Positions 46,117 through 55,029 of a stretch of DNA of 55,029 nt are shown here, piece by piece. The translations under genes were made by a program, and so were the position numbers. This DNA comes from Dolichospermum sp. UHCC 0259 (lineage in GTDB: Bacteria > Cyanobacteriota > Cyanobacteriia > Cyanobacteriales > Nostocaceae). The DNA is taken from assembly GCF_009711935.1 (NCBI RefSeq), contig NZ_VIKX01000124.1, forward strand, positions 1-55,029, read 5' to 3'. The notes beneath the pieces were generated by a model. It saw nothing but the letters and a program-made list of their open reading frames with translations, searched no databases and was not told where the DNA came from. How positions within the stretch are numbered: the stretch's first letter is position 1; each line of letters starts with the position of its first letter.

Positions 46117-49100
46117 TTACACCGTCACCCCTTCCAATTCTTCATCAGTTAAATCATACAATTTCCGTAGTTTATCTAACTTATCTCCATCAGCTTGCCA
46201 TAAACCGCGTCCTGATGCTTCTAACATTCTCCCAATAATATTTTTGAAGGCTTCAGGATTGGCTTTGCGTAATTTTTCTGCCATTTCTGGATCTAAAGCA
46301 TAGGTTTCGGCTGCTTGATCATATACCCAATCATCTTGAAAATCGGCAGTTCCACCCCAACCTATTAAGGCTGTCATGCGTTGGGAAATTTCAAAAGCAC
46401 CTCCAGAACCTTGATTAGCCATTGCGTCAGCCCATTTGGGATTTAATAACTTGGTTCTATATTCCATTCGCAATAAATCATCTAAATTGCGGGGTGTGGT
46501 GTCTTTAGAAAAACTTTCGACAAAACTGGCTTGTACTTTTTTGCCGCTTTGTTTTTCTGCGGCTTTTTTCAAACCGCCTGTGTTGGCATAATATTCCTGA
46601 ATATCGGTTAATCCATATTCTACCGAATCTATTTCTTGAATAATGCGATCGCTAGTTTTTAATAAAGTTTGTAATACTTCTGGCCTAGCTTGTCCTTTAT
46701 CATTTCTACCATAACTAAAGACATTGCGACTTTCCCAAGTATTCCCCAACTCTTCCCCAGATTCCCAATTACCATCAACAACTCTATCATTTACCAAAGA
46801 ACCAAAATCACCAGAGGGATTAGAAAACAATCTTGCTGAAGAATTTTCTACACCTTTAGCTTTTAAAATCAAAGCGTGTTTTCTAATAAAATTCATTTCT
46901 TCTGGTTCATCAATTTCCGCAGCGCGTTGAAATAAATCATCTAACAATTCAATGATATTGACAAAACTATCTCGAAAAATACCCGATAGATTTGCTAACA
47001 CATCAATGCGTGGATGTCCAACTTCAGCCAGAGGTTTTAAATCATATCTTACAATTCTTCCCGTTCCCTCCTTCACAGGTTCAGCACCTACTAATTCCAA
47101 AAGAATACCAAGAGATTCACCCTTGGTTTTAATAGCATCCAAACCCCATAATAAAACTGCTACTGTTTCAGGATATTTCTTATTTTCATCCAAAGATTGA
47201 GAAATAATTTTCTTGGCAATTTCCTTACCCCTTTCAAAAGCCGCAGGAGAAGGCATCCGATAAGGATCTAAAGCATGAATATTTCTCCCCGTAGGTAACA
47301 CACCAGCACCATCTCTTAACAAATCCCCACCAGGTGCAGGAGGAATAAACTCACCATTTAAACCTCTTAATAAATTTGTTAACTCATCAGTAGATTGATT
47401 TAATAACCTTGTAATTTCCTTTCTTTCTTCTTCTTTTCTTCCTTCGTGTTCTTCGCTTCTACCCTGCGGGACGCTATGCGAACGTGGTTCATTATCTCCC
47501 CCAAAATAAGCATCCAAATAACCAGTTAACTCCTCCTGATTCGGTGCTTCACCTAAAGTATGTAAACCAGAAGAAAAAAGACGATTTTCGAGAACTTGCA
47601 AATATTCATACAACTTCACCAAATAATGATCAAAAGCATGATTACTAAACATCCTTACATTCTCCGGTGTGAAGGGAATACCTAACCTTTTGGCATCATC
47701 AAAAGGACAATCTACCTCCAAACCAGTATCAACTATCTTTTTACAAATTCCTTCCTTTAACAGATAATTCTTTTCTGGATCTTCCCTATATTCTGCAATT
47801 AAATCGCGTAAATTCACCAACTCTTTATATAAACCAGCACGTCCATAGGGAGGGACATTGTGAGAAATTAACACACCATAACCGCGACGTTTGGCTAATA
47901 TTGATTCGGAAGGATTATTTGCGGCATAGATGTAGAGATTGGGCATATTTCCCAAGAGAATATCAGACCAAGAATAACCTGTATTTCCTAATGGTGAACC
48001 GGGCAACCATTCAACCGTTCCGTGCATTCCAAAATGGACAATTGCATCAGCTTCAAATTCATTTTGTAGCCATTTATAATAGGCTGCATATTGGGGATGG
48101 GGGGTTAAATCTCTTTCAAACATTAACCGCATGGGATCTCCTTGAATTCCCAAGGGTGGCTGGACACCTATCCACACATTTCCTAGTTGTACACCACCAA
48201 TATTAAATTCATCATTGTATGTTTTAATGCCGCTACCTGTGAGATATTGCCATTGTTTTTCAATGCGAGATGTGAAAAGATATCCTAACCATTTTTCTAA
48301 TGTTTTAGCATTGACGGTTGTAATATCTTTTTTGTTATTTTCTACTAAGGGATTGATTTCATCTGCTGCTTTAATTTGCTGAATTAATGCTTCACCATCT
48401 TCAGGAATATCACCAACTGTATAACCTTGTTCTTTTAGTGCATTTAGTAATTTAATTAAACTGCGCGGAACGTTTAATAATGCAGCAGTTCCCACTGCGC
48501 CATAACCTGGAGGAAAACCATATAAAATAATGGCAATTTTTCGTTGAGAAATAGGTTTTTGGCGGAGAGAAACCCAACTTTTGACTCTATTAGTTAAACG
48601 CCGGACTCGTTCAGGAACTAAATAAATTTGTTCCCCAACTAAACCACCGAGAGGAATTGTATCAATCGCGCCATCTAATTCAGGTAAAGCATATAGGACA
48701 ACACTTTGCAAACCGCTTACACCTTGGCGCGTCCAAGAGTAAATATCTTGAATTAATAAAGGCGCAGCAACGACATAAGGGACATTTTTAGCGGTGAGAA
48801 TGCGTTTAGCCACTTCCACCTGTCTTCCTGCTTCCATTGAACCAGCGGGACCACCAACTAGGGGAAAACCGATAGTAGAAACTATGGCATCAATTTTTAC
48901 TGCTTCTGCGGAGAGGGAAGGGGTTTCAATGTTACCTCTTTGACGTTGTTGGGTTTCGTGGTCGCTAGTCATCCAATCTCTAACGGCTACGTGACCTTCT
49001 ACGCCGTTGATAAAGATGGGTAAGGGAGTTAAGCCCGCTTTTTCAAAATAGCGGATTAGTTGGGGAATATAGGGCAATTTGGTGATAACGTGCTTTCGGT

Positions 49101-49827
49101 AAAGTAGGATACCGATGATTGGGCGCAGGCCCTGCGCCCCTACGTCCTGTTCCCTTTTTTCATACCATTGTAAGTATGCTTTGGGTGATGTAAAAAAGCC
49201 TTGATAGTCGGGATGTAATAAACCCATGTCGGGGGTTTCGATGGGTGGGGGTATATCGCCGACTCTTAAATCTAGGTATTTTTCCGCAATTGTCCAAAAT
49301 AGGGAAGCGACGTTTTCTGAACCGCCGGCGTTCCAGTAACCATAGATAATTAACCAGTTACGAAGGTCTTGGACTTTTTGGACTGGGATAAATTTTAATA
49401 ACTTGGGTCCGATTTTCAGAAAACTGATATAACCGGCGAGTTTGTCTTCTTCTTTACCGTTGCTGAATTTGTCAAGGATGAATTTAATGGGTTTAGGCAT
49501 TCCTTTGGGTTTATCTCCAATGGAAAATTCACCTATTTTGGTTAAACTCATTAATTCCAGTGCTGACTCGAAAATTAGACGGATAGGGATGTTAGCGACA
49601 CGCTCACGTAACCACACAACTTGGTCATAATCGAAGAGTAAACTGCCAAAGAACACATCTGCGTTTTTGAGGGCTGCTTCTACTTCCGGGCTATTGGTGG
49701 TAATATTGCGATCGCTAAATACTCGAATATCCAACTCTGGACACCGGGAATTAGCCAAATCAGCCGCTTTTCGGTACAAGTCCGCGTTAAACGATTCAAA
49801 CCCAGCAATCAAGACAATACGTTTCAT
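46117..49827 (-). CDS. bchH: magnesium chelatase subunit H paralogue (BchH/ChlH, CobN family)
   Basis: A 1236-residue porphyrin-binding chelatase subunit. Family hallmarks are the N-terminal DVFFGSLLFDYDQVVWLRER, the central IVHFGMHGTVEWLPGSPLG and YIYAANNPSESILAKRRGYG, and the C-terminal QGSGGAFEISQRMTALIGWG. With the I and D subunits, ChlH inserts Mg into protoporphyrin IX. This protein is about 100 residues shorter than the main cyanobacterial ChlH at its N-terminus, so it is likely the second paralogue. Two in-frame repeat insertions are visible (about residues 228-236 and 779-802). A CobN role for cobalamin cannot be fully excluded. I and D genes are not adjacent. Confidence 0.9.
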   Translation of the reverse strand: MKRIVLIAGFESFNADLYRKAADLANSRCPELDIRVFSDRNITTNSPEVEAALKNADVFFGSLLFDYDQVVWLRERVANIPIRLIFESALELMSLTKIGEFSIGDKPKGMPKPIKFILDKFSNGKEEDKLAGYISFLKIGPKLLKFIPVQKVQDLRNWLIIYGYWNAGGSENVASLFWTIAEKYLDLRVGDIPPPIETPDMGLLHPDYQGFFTSPKAYLQWYEKREQDVGAQGLRPIIGILLYRKHVITKLPYIPQLIRYFEKAGLTPLPIFINGVEGHVAVRDWMTSDHETQQRQRGNIETPSLSAEAVKIDAIVSTIGFPLVGGPAGSMEAGRQVEVAKRILTAKNVPYVVAAPLLIQDIYSWTRQGVSGLQSVVLYALPELDGAIDTIPLGGLVGEQIYLVPERVRRLTNRVKSWVSLRQKPISQRKIAIILYGFPPGYGAVGTAALLNVPRSLIKLLNALKEQGYTVGDIPEDGEALIQQIKAADEINPLVENNKKDITTVNAKTLEKWLGYLFTSRIEKQWQYLTGSGIKTYNDEFNIGGVQLGNVWIGVQPPLGIQGDPMRLMFERDLTPHPQYAAYYKWLQNEFEADAIVHFGMHGTVEWLPGSPLGNTGYSWSDILLGNMPNLYIYAANNPSESILAKRRGYGVLISHNVPPYGRAGLYKELVNLRDLIAEYREDPEKNYLLKEGICKKIVDTGLEVDCPFDDAKRLGIPFTPENVRMFSNHAFDHYLVKLYEYLQVLENRLFSSGLHTLGEAPNQEELTGYLDAYFGGDNEPRSHSVPQGRSEEHEGRKEEERKEITRLLNQSTDELTNLLRGLNGEFIPPAPGGDLLRDGAGVLPTGRNIHALDPYRMPSPAAFERGKEIAKKIISQSLDENKKYPETVAVLLWGLDAIKTKGESLGILLELVGAEPVKEGTGRIVRYDLKPLAEVGHPRIDVLANLSGIFRDSFVNIIELLDDLFQRAAEIDEPEEMNFIRKHALILKAKGVENSSARLFSNPSGDFGSLVNDRVVDGNWESGEELGNTWESRNVFSYGRNDKGQARPEVLQTLLKTSDRIIQEIDSVEYGLTDIQEYYANTGGLKKAAEKQSGKKVQASFVESFSKDTTPRNLDDLLRMEYRTKLLNPKWADAMANQGSGGAFEISQRMTALIGWGGTADFQDDWVYDQAAETYALDPEMAEKLRKANPEAFKNIIGRMLEASGRGLWQADGDKLDKLRKLYDLTDEELEGVTV
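47425..47490 (-). repeat. in-frame dispersed repeat inside bchH
   Basis: The bchH segment encoding RSHSVPQGRSEEHEGRKEEE is made of TTCGCATAGCGTCCCGCAGG plus a purine tract, a type of dispersed repeat seen between genes in Nostocales. It adds about 22 hydrophilic residues without breaking the frame. Confidence 0.7.
49121..49144. repeat. GTAGGGGCGCAGG hairpin inserted in bchH
   Basis: GGGCGCAGG (49121-49129) and CCTGCGCCC (49131-49139) form a perfect stem followed by CTACG. The insert encodes VGAQGLRP in the chelatase and is related to the hairpins at 5044 and 25443. Confidence 0.75.
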
Positions 49828-49990
49828 GCGCTTTTGCTACGAAATATTTCTTTACATTGATCTTAAACATTTTTGGGGATTAATGGGGGAATCTCTACCG
49901 AGAGATTAAAATAATGTCTATGCTTTTTGGAACTATATTAACCAGTAGCAGACTCTTGACATAGCAACAAAGTCAATTAAGGAGATACAA

Positions 49991-51004
49991 ATGAAATTCG
50001 GCATTGATATTGGTCACAATTGCCCTCCCGACAGTGGTGCAAGTGGTATTAAATCGGAAGATAAGTTAACAACGGAAGTGGGTAATAAGGTTATTGCTAA
50101 ATTAGAAAGTTTAGGACATACAGTAATTGCCTGTAAACCTAATAGTGCCAGGACAGTAAATCAATCTTTAGGTAGCCGTTGTGAGAAAGCCAATAGTAAC
50201 AGAGTAGATATTTTTGTATCTATTCATTTTAATGCTTTTAATGGACAGGCTAATGGGACTGAAGTATTTGCTATTAGTGACGCTGGCAGAAAAACTGCTA
50301 AATCTGTATTAGATGAAATCGTCAAATTAGGCTTTTTTAATCGTGGTGTGAAAAGTGGTTCACATCTGTATGTTCTCAGAAGAACAAATATGCCAGGAAT
50401 TCTCATAGAATGTTGCTTCATTGATTCTGCCAAAGATATACAACTATATGATGGTGAAACAATGGCTAATGCTATAGTTGCAGGATTAACAGGTAAAGTA
50501 GCCAGCACTCCTCCTCGTGTAAATCCTACTCCTGTAAAGCCTACTCCTGGTGTGTCTATTCCCATTCCTGTTCCTAGTGTTCCTGTTAATACTGTTATAG
50601 ATGAAGAAAGCAATAAAGATAAGAGCATTCTCAGACTACAACAGGCTTTAAATCGGTTGAAAATTACTGATAGAAATAATAAGTCCTTAGTAGAAGATAA
50701 TAGCATGGGTCCAGCTACATCTTCAGCAACAGAGAAATTTCAAAGAATTGTGGGAGTATTACCCACAGGAATTGCAGGTAATACCACCTGGGATGCTATC
50801 AATCAAATATTAGCTAAACGAGTTGTCCAAGGAACTCATGCTAGTGGTGTAATTATCAGATATTTACAATATCGTGTAGGTGCTGATCCTGATGGGATTT
50901 ATGGACCGAATACAGAGGCAGCAATCAAGAAATTTCAACAGCAAAATGGTTTAACTGCTGATGGTATTATTGGGGCAATGAGTTGGCAGAAATTGATAGG
51001 TTAG
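49991..51004 (+). CDS. N-acetylmuramoyl-L-alanine amidase with two peptidoglycan-binding domains
   Basis: A 337-residue protein. Residues 1-170 are an Amidase_3 zinc hydrolase: MKFGIDIGHNCPPDSG (first His), the Glu of SEDKLTTEVG, the second His of VDIFVSIHFNAFNGQ and the catalytic Glu of MPGILIECCFID. A proline-rich linker follows (TPVKPTPGVSIPIPVPSVPV), then two PG-binding repeats (LRLQQALNRLKITDRN... and DGIYGPNTEAAIKKFQQQNG). It cuts the amide between MurNAc and L-Ala. No signal peptide is seen, which is odd for a wall enzyme. The start has an AAGGAGA site. Such amidases help cell separation or septal junction formation. Confidence 0.93.
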   Translation: MKFGIDIGHNCPPDSGASGIKSEDKLTTEVGNKVIAKLESLGHTVIACKPNSARTVNQSLGSRCEKANSNRVDIFVSIHFNAFNGQANGTEVFAISDAGRKTAKSVLDEIVKLGFFNRGVKSGSHLYVLRRTNMPGILIECCFIDSAKDIQLYDGETMANAIVAGLTGKVASTPPRVNPTPVKPTPGVSIPIPVPSVPVNTVIDEESNKDKSILRLQQALNRLKITDRNNKSLVEDNSMGPATSSATEKFQRIVGVLPTGIAGNTTWDAINQILAKRVVQGTHASGVIIRYLQYRVGADPDGIYGPNTEAAIKKFQQQNGLTADGIIGAMSWQKLIG

Positions 51005-51045
51005 CATCAATTTTTTAGCTAATATCTATCTAGAATTCATAAAAT

Positions 51046-51160
51046 AAGTAGGTTGGCGTTAAAAATTGTCTTTGGGGCAAGGGAATAGGGAACAGGGAGA
51101 GAGTTTTGGGCGATTTTACTTTTCTTCACATACCTATTAAATTTTTCGGTTCACCTACTT
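51046..51160. repeat. MITE-like element, family A (copy 2)
   Basis: A 115-bp element starting AAGTAGGTTGGCGTTAAAAA and ending TTCGGTTCACCTACTT, the inverted relative of 25277-25383. It lies between the amidase and phosphatase genes. Confidence 0.8.
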
Positions 51161-51295
51161 GTATTGCTGGTAAATAGGGGGTTTTACTCCCTATATTAGA
51201 AATAAGCTACTGTACCAGTGAAAATGCTGCAAACTTATTGCATAGATAAATACTTATCATCTAAATCAATAAATTTAAGAAATAAATAAATTAGT

Positions 51296-51326
51296 CTTAA
51301 CCTATTATCGTAACTTTTCTTAACAT
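51296..51326 (+). promoter_or_regulatory. Pho-box-like repeats upstream of the alkaline phosphatase
   Basis: Three imperfect octamers with roughly helical spacing, CTTAACCT (51296), TCGTAACT (51308) and CTTAACAT (51319), resemble the cyanobacterial SphR/PhoB box of TTAAC-containing tandem repeats. They end 57 bp before the ATG at 51384. This fits phosphate-starvation induction of the downstream gene. The middle unit is weak. Confidence 0.5.
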
Positions 51327-51383
51327 AAGCATGATTATTTGAATGTAACTTGCAAAAACTGAACTAGCTAATTGAGAGGTTTT

Positions 51384-54300
51384 ATGACAACAGGTAATCA
51401 TGTCATTTTCATGCACCCAGATGGAACTAGTCCATCTCACTTCGCCTTTGCAAGATTTGTAGATAAGGGTCCCGATGGCCGTTTGAATTGGGACAAGATG
51501 TCCAATACTGGTGTGTATCTGGGTCACATGGAAGACTAGTTGGGCGGCACATCTAACGCTGGTGCTGTTACCCATGCTACAGGTGCTAAGGTTTATGCTG
51601 AGTCTTTTGGTTATGAATTAGGGAATTTACCCATCACGTCCCTTTCTGGAACTACCAAAACCATTGTTGAAGAAGCTAGAGATGCAGGTAAAGTTACTGC
51701 CCTAGTTCAATCTGGAGCTATTTTTGAGCCTGGTACAGCCGCCTTTGTTGCCAAGACACAGGAAATTACTAACGCTAATGGAAGTATCACCGTACCTCGC
51801 GCCCAAGCTGCGGAAATTGCCAAACAGGTAATTAACTCAGGTGTTGACTTTATTATGGGTGGTGGTGAACTAAACCTTCTACCTGTTGGTACAAATGGTT
51901 TTCACGGTACTGCGGCTCAACTCGATGCGCTGAGTACCAATTCTCTAGTACGCCCCACCGAAAACCTAATTGAATTAGCAAAAACTAAGGGCTATACAGT
52001 TGTTTATACAGAAGAACAACTTAATGCGTTACTTGCCCTACCTGTACCACCAACTAAAGTATTGGGTGTATTTGCACCTATCCATACCTTTAATGATCGC
52101 CCTGAAGAAGTTTTAGCAGCGAACAATTTACCACTATATCTGGCTACAGCACCCACCATTGGCGAGATGTTGGATGTAACCCAGAAGTTGATGGAAAAAC
52201 ACCCCAACTTCAAGAATGGTTCTATTGCCATTGTGGAAGAGGAAGGTACAGACAACTTCGGGAATAACAACAACGCGGCTGGAACTTTAGAAGGATTGCG
52301 CCGCACAGATGCAGCCATTGGTGTAGCAATGGAATTTATCAAGAAGCATCCTAACACCTTGATGGTGACTGCTGCTGACAGTGATGCTGGTGGTTTACAA
52401 GTGCGAGATCCCCGCACTGGTGAAACAGTAGGTACTGTCAACAACAACCCCACCACAGAATCCCGTAACGTACCTTTAGATGGACAAACCGGAGCTGACA
52501 CTGCGCCTTTTGTATCTGCACCAGATGTTAATGGTGATACTTTCAAGTTTGGCATTGGTTGGGCAGGTACACCAGATTTTAGCGGTTCGATAGTTTCTAA
52601 AGCGCATGGTCTAAATGCAGACAAATTACCTGCAACCCTAGACAATACCAAAATTTATGAGTTGATGTATGAGACTCTATTCGATGTTGAATTAGAATCT
52701 CGTAACCCTGAACCAACAGCAGCACCCCAAGCCACCAAACAAACCGGGAATGTGATTTTTATCCATCCAGATGGTACAAGTCCTTCTCATTTCATGGCGC
52801 TTCGTAACATTGACAAAGGTCCTGATGGTAGACTCAATTGGGATAAGATGTCCAATGCGGGTGTATATCTGGGACATATGGAAAACCAGTTAACTGGTAC
52901 TTCCAATGCTGGGGCGGTAACTCATGCTAATGGTGTGAAGGTTTTTAACGAATCCTTTGGCTTGAATGAAGACCAATCTATTGTGACTCCAGCTTCTGGT
53001 AAAGTTGGCTATACAATTTTAGAAGAAGCGATCGCAGCAGGTAAAGCAACAGCATTATTACAATCTGGACACTTAGCAGAACCTGGTACAGCTGCCTTTG
53101 CTGCATCAACTACTAACCGGTTGGGTGACAATATTCGGGCGCGGGATAAATACGTCGAGATTATAGAACAAACCATCCGCTCTGGTACAGATATCATCAT
53201 GGGTGGTGGTGAGTTATATATGTTGCCCAAAGGCACAACTGGCTTCCACGTCACCGCCGAAATAGACGCTTCTGAACAGCGTGATGAACGTCGCCCCAGC
53301 ATTAATTTGATTCAATTGGCTCAAACTCTGGGTTACACCGTAGTTTACACCGAAGACCAGATGAATCAGGTGGTTAATAGCCAAAACCCACCCACCAAGC
53401 TTTTAGGTGTATTTGCTGCTAGGGCTACCTTTGATGACCGCAACGAAGAACAACTAGGATTAAATAGCCCTAATCCTTTACCTCTCTATGTGGATACTGC
53501 ACCCACAGTAGCAGAGATGTTAGAGGCATCTTTAAAGATTCTCAGCCAAGACCCTGATGGCTTCTTTGTAGTCATGGAAGAAGAGGGTACTGATAACTTC
53601 GGTAATCCTAATAATGCTGTAGGTACGATTGAAGCGGCACGTCGGGCTGATGCAGCGATCGGTGTAGCTATGAACTACGTCAACACCAAAGATCCCAATA
53701 CTTTGGTAATCACAGCCGCAGATAGCGATGCTGGCGGATTGCAAGTTTTCCAATTTGAGCCTTACACCCGTCCCTCTGGTAACTCAACCTCTAATCCTAC
53801 ACTGGCAGATACTGAGCCTAGTGCGCCATTCGTTGGTGTTAACCCCACCACTACTAATACTAACCGTGCAGTTTTGGATGGTGTCAACGGCAGCACAGGT
53901 ACAGCAGAAGCACCTTGGAAACCCTTCGCAGCTCAAAGCAGCATTGATGGACCAATGGGTAACTTTGGTGTAGCTTGGGTCGGTACTCCCGATTTCCCAG
54001 GTAGTATTGTTTCCAAAGCCTATGGGATGAATGCCGAAAAATTGCCTAGCACCTTGGACAATACCGAGATCTATGACCTCATGTATGAAACCATGTTTGG
54101 TATTAGTTCTGAACTTGCCGCAGCAAATCAGGTGGCTGAAGTAGTGAGTGGATCGACTGGCGGTGACACTTTGGTGGCTGGATTCAGTCCAGTTGCTGGA
54201 GTCATTCCTGCTTTTGATGGTATCAACGATGTTGTCTTTACTGGTGCTGGTAACGACGAAGTTGACGTATCTATGGCTGGAAGTGCTGCTCGCAATAACC

Positions 54301-54764
54301 GCATTGATACTGGCAGCGGTGATGACACAGTTTACGCCGGCAACAATGACGTTGTGTTTGGTAGTTCTGGCAATGATCGTCTTGAAGCGAGAGATGTAAG
54401 CGGCTATCGCCTCTCAGGTGGTGTGGGTGATGACACCTTCTACCTTGGTTCTAATGGTCGCGCCCTCGGTGGTGATGGCAATGATAAGTTTTTTGTTACT
54501 ACTGGTGGTGGTAACTTAATTTCCGGTGGTGCTGGCACTGACCAATTCTGGATTGTCAATGCTGAACTACCCAAAGCTGCTAACACTATCCTTGACTTCC
54601 AAAAAGGCACTGATGTTATCGGTGTTCTTGGTATTTCCTCTAGCAGTTTGACTCTCAATGTTCTCAATGGTAATACAGAAATCGGTTTACTTGGTCAAAC
54701 TGTTGCTATTGTTAATGGCGTTACCGGTTTGAATGTCAATACCGATTTTGTTTTTCAATTCTAA
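51384..54764 (+). CDS. tandem two-domain alkaline phosphatase with RTX tail, interrupted by an in-frame amber codon
   Basis: The frame starts at ATG 51384 after GAGAGG, and reads MTTGNHVIFMHPDGTSPSHF to a TAG at 51537-51539 (codon 52). It then continues without frameshift for 1074 codons. Two homologous phosphatase domains follow one another (about residues 1-440 and 450-920), each with HPDGTSPSH, GTSNAGAVTHA (candidate nucleophile serine), EEEGTDNFGN and TAADSDAGGLQV. In domain 2 the position of the stop is Gln (GHMENQLTGTSNA), so one C-to-T change explains it. The C-terminus has RTX calcium-binding repeats (GAGNDEVDV, GSGDDTVYAG, GGDGNDKFFV, GGAGTDQFWI), indicating type I secretion. A TTG at 51540 could restart translation but would lose the first metal-binding motif. 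Confidence 0.85.
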
Positions 54765-54798
54765 TTTCAACCTTTGATTTTGAAAATTTGTAGCTATT

Positions 54799-54850
54799 AA
54801 CCAGAGAAGAAGATAAGAATTTCTATACTTTTTTCTCTGGTTTTTTCTTT
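54799..54850 (+). terminator. rho-independent terminator after the phosphatase gene
   Basis: AACCAGAGAA (54799-54808) pairs perfectly with TTCTCTGGTT (54833-54842), giving a 10-bp stem with a 24-base loop and a following T-run. It starts 35 bases after the stop codon. Confidence 0.85.
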
Positions 54851-54905
54851 ATTGAACTTAAGAAAAATATCTCTCCAATTACTCAATCTGGCTCTTGCGT
54901 CCCTT

Positions 54906-55029
54906 TTATGGAGAATTAATACTAAAGTGCCAGTTTAATAAACTACGTAATCTAAAATTACTAAAGTTACGAAATCCATATCCAAGTCTTTTGATTAATT
55001 TGAGTTTATTATTAATTCCTTCTACAGTA
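54906..55029 (-). mobile_element. ISL3-like transposase, C-terminal end (runs off the right edge)
   Basis: The minus-strand frame ending at the TAA at 54906-54908 reads TVEGINNKLKLIKRLGYGFR, followed by NFSNFRLRSLLNWHF. The VEGINNK-IKLIKR-G-GF and NF-NFRLR-LL motifs form the typical C-terminus of ISL3-family transposases, just past the last catalytic Glu (here the E of VEG). The likely end of the element is near 54891, where GGCTCTTGCG resembles ISL3 termini. Only about 41 codons lie in the window, so intactness cannot be judged. Confidence 0.82.

Noticed and set aside
45921-46238. A 105-codon plus-strand frame
   Set aside because: It overlaps the bchH 3' end in antisense and includes a palindromic repeat; no family resemblance.
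46117-49827. Calling the gene cobN
   Set aside because: CobN shares the HGxxE-LPG core, but the N-terminal half and the C-terminal QGSGGAFEISQR block look more like Mg-chelatase H; the alternative is noted as not excluded.
51540-54764. Taking the TTG at 51540 as the normal phosphatase start
   Set aside because: The upstream in-frame segment from 51384 has a ribosome-binding site and the conserved HPDGTSPSH motif, matching domain 2, so the gene clearly begins there.

Overview
The window looks like a chromosomal segment of a filamentous, heterocyst-forming cyanobacterium (order Nostocales, an Anabaena/Nostoc/Dolichospermum-like genome). The evidence is low GC content, scattered HIP1 octamers (GCGATCGC, e.g. 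4102-4109 and 46645-46652), heptameric short tandem repeats, many small palindromic repeats and, above all, a minus-strand gene set matching in content and order the heterocyst envelope polysaccharide (HEP) island known from Anabaena sp. PCC 7120, including hepA and hepC. No database search was possible; names rest on recognised motifs, lengths and gene order.

Layout. (1) 1-5.6 kb: a truncated membrane-protein gene, an ORF-less structured element resembling an IscB/HEARO omega-RNA transposon relic, a xisH relic with intact xisI, an MBL-fold hydrolase, surE, pheS and a Uma2-family protein. (2) 5.8-11.5 kb: a YiaA-type membrane protein, a WD40 protein, a PIG-L deacetylase with a glycosyltransferase, and a convergent aspartoacylase. 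(3) 11.6-17.2 kb: an accessory patch with a short STAND/NB-ARC ATPase, a DNA methyltransferase fused to an Mrr-like nuclease domain, a VapBC-like toxin-antitoxin pair, a second antitoxin whose RelE-like toxin is broken by an amber codon, a hypothetical gene plus a relic of a second copy, and MITE-like repeats.

(4) 17.2-39.0 kb: the HEP island, entirely on the minus strand and read from rfbF (39000) downwards. It holds nucleotide-sugar genes (cytidylyltransferase, epimerases, SAF-domain oxidoreductase), L-2-hydroxyglutarate oxidase, three paralogous GT2 glycosyltransferases interleaved with a PhyH-like dioxygenase, a GT4 enzyme, a Wzc-type tyrosine kinase/co-polymerase, hepC, the ABC exporter hepA, three more glycosyltransferases and an O-antigen ligase/polymerase-like membrane protein. 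Together these would make activated sugars, assemble and modify the repeat unit, polymerise it and export it to form the outer heterocyst layer. A strong terminator after the wzc-like gene and a 0.9-kb leader before hepC suggest hepC-hepA has its own promoter.

(5) 39.5-45.5 kb: a signalling cluster consisting of a kinase-TPR protein, a PP2C phosphatase and a TerY-like vWA protein (a TerY-P triad), then a PatA-type PATAN/receiver regulator on the other strand. (6) 45.5-55 kb: a repeat-rich gap, a Mg-chelatase H-subunit paralogue carrying two in-frame repeat insertions, an N-acetylmuramoyl-L-alanine amidase, a tandem two-domain alkaline phosphatase with an RTX tail, a Pho-box-like promoter and an amber codon at position 52, and the edge of an ISL3-like transposase.
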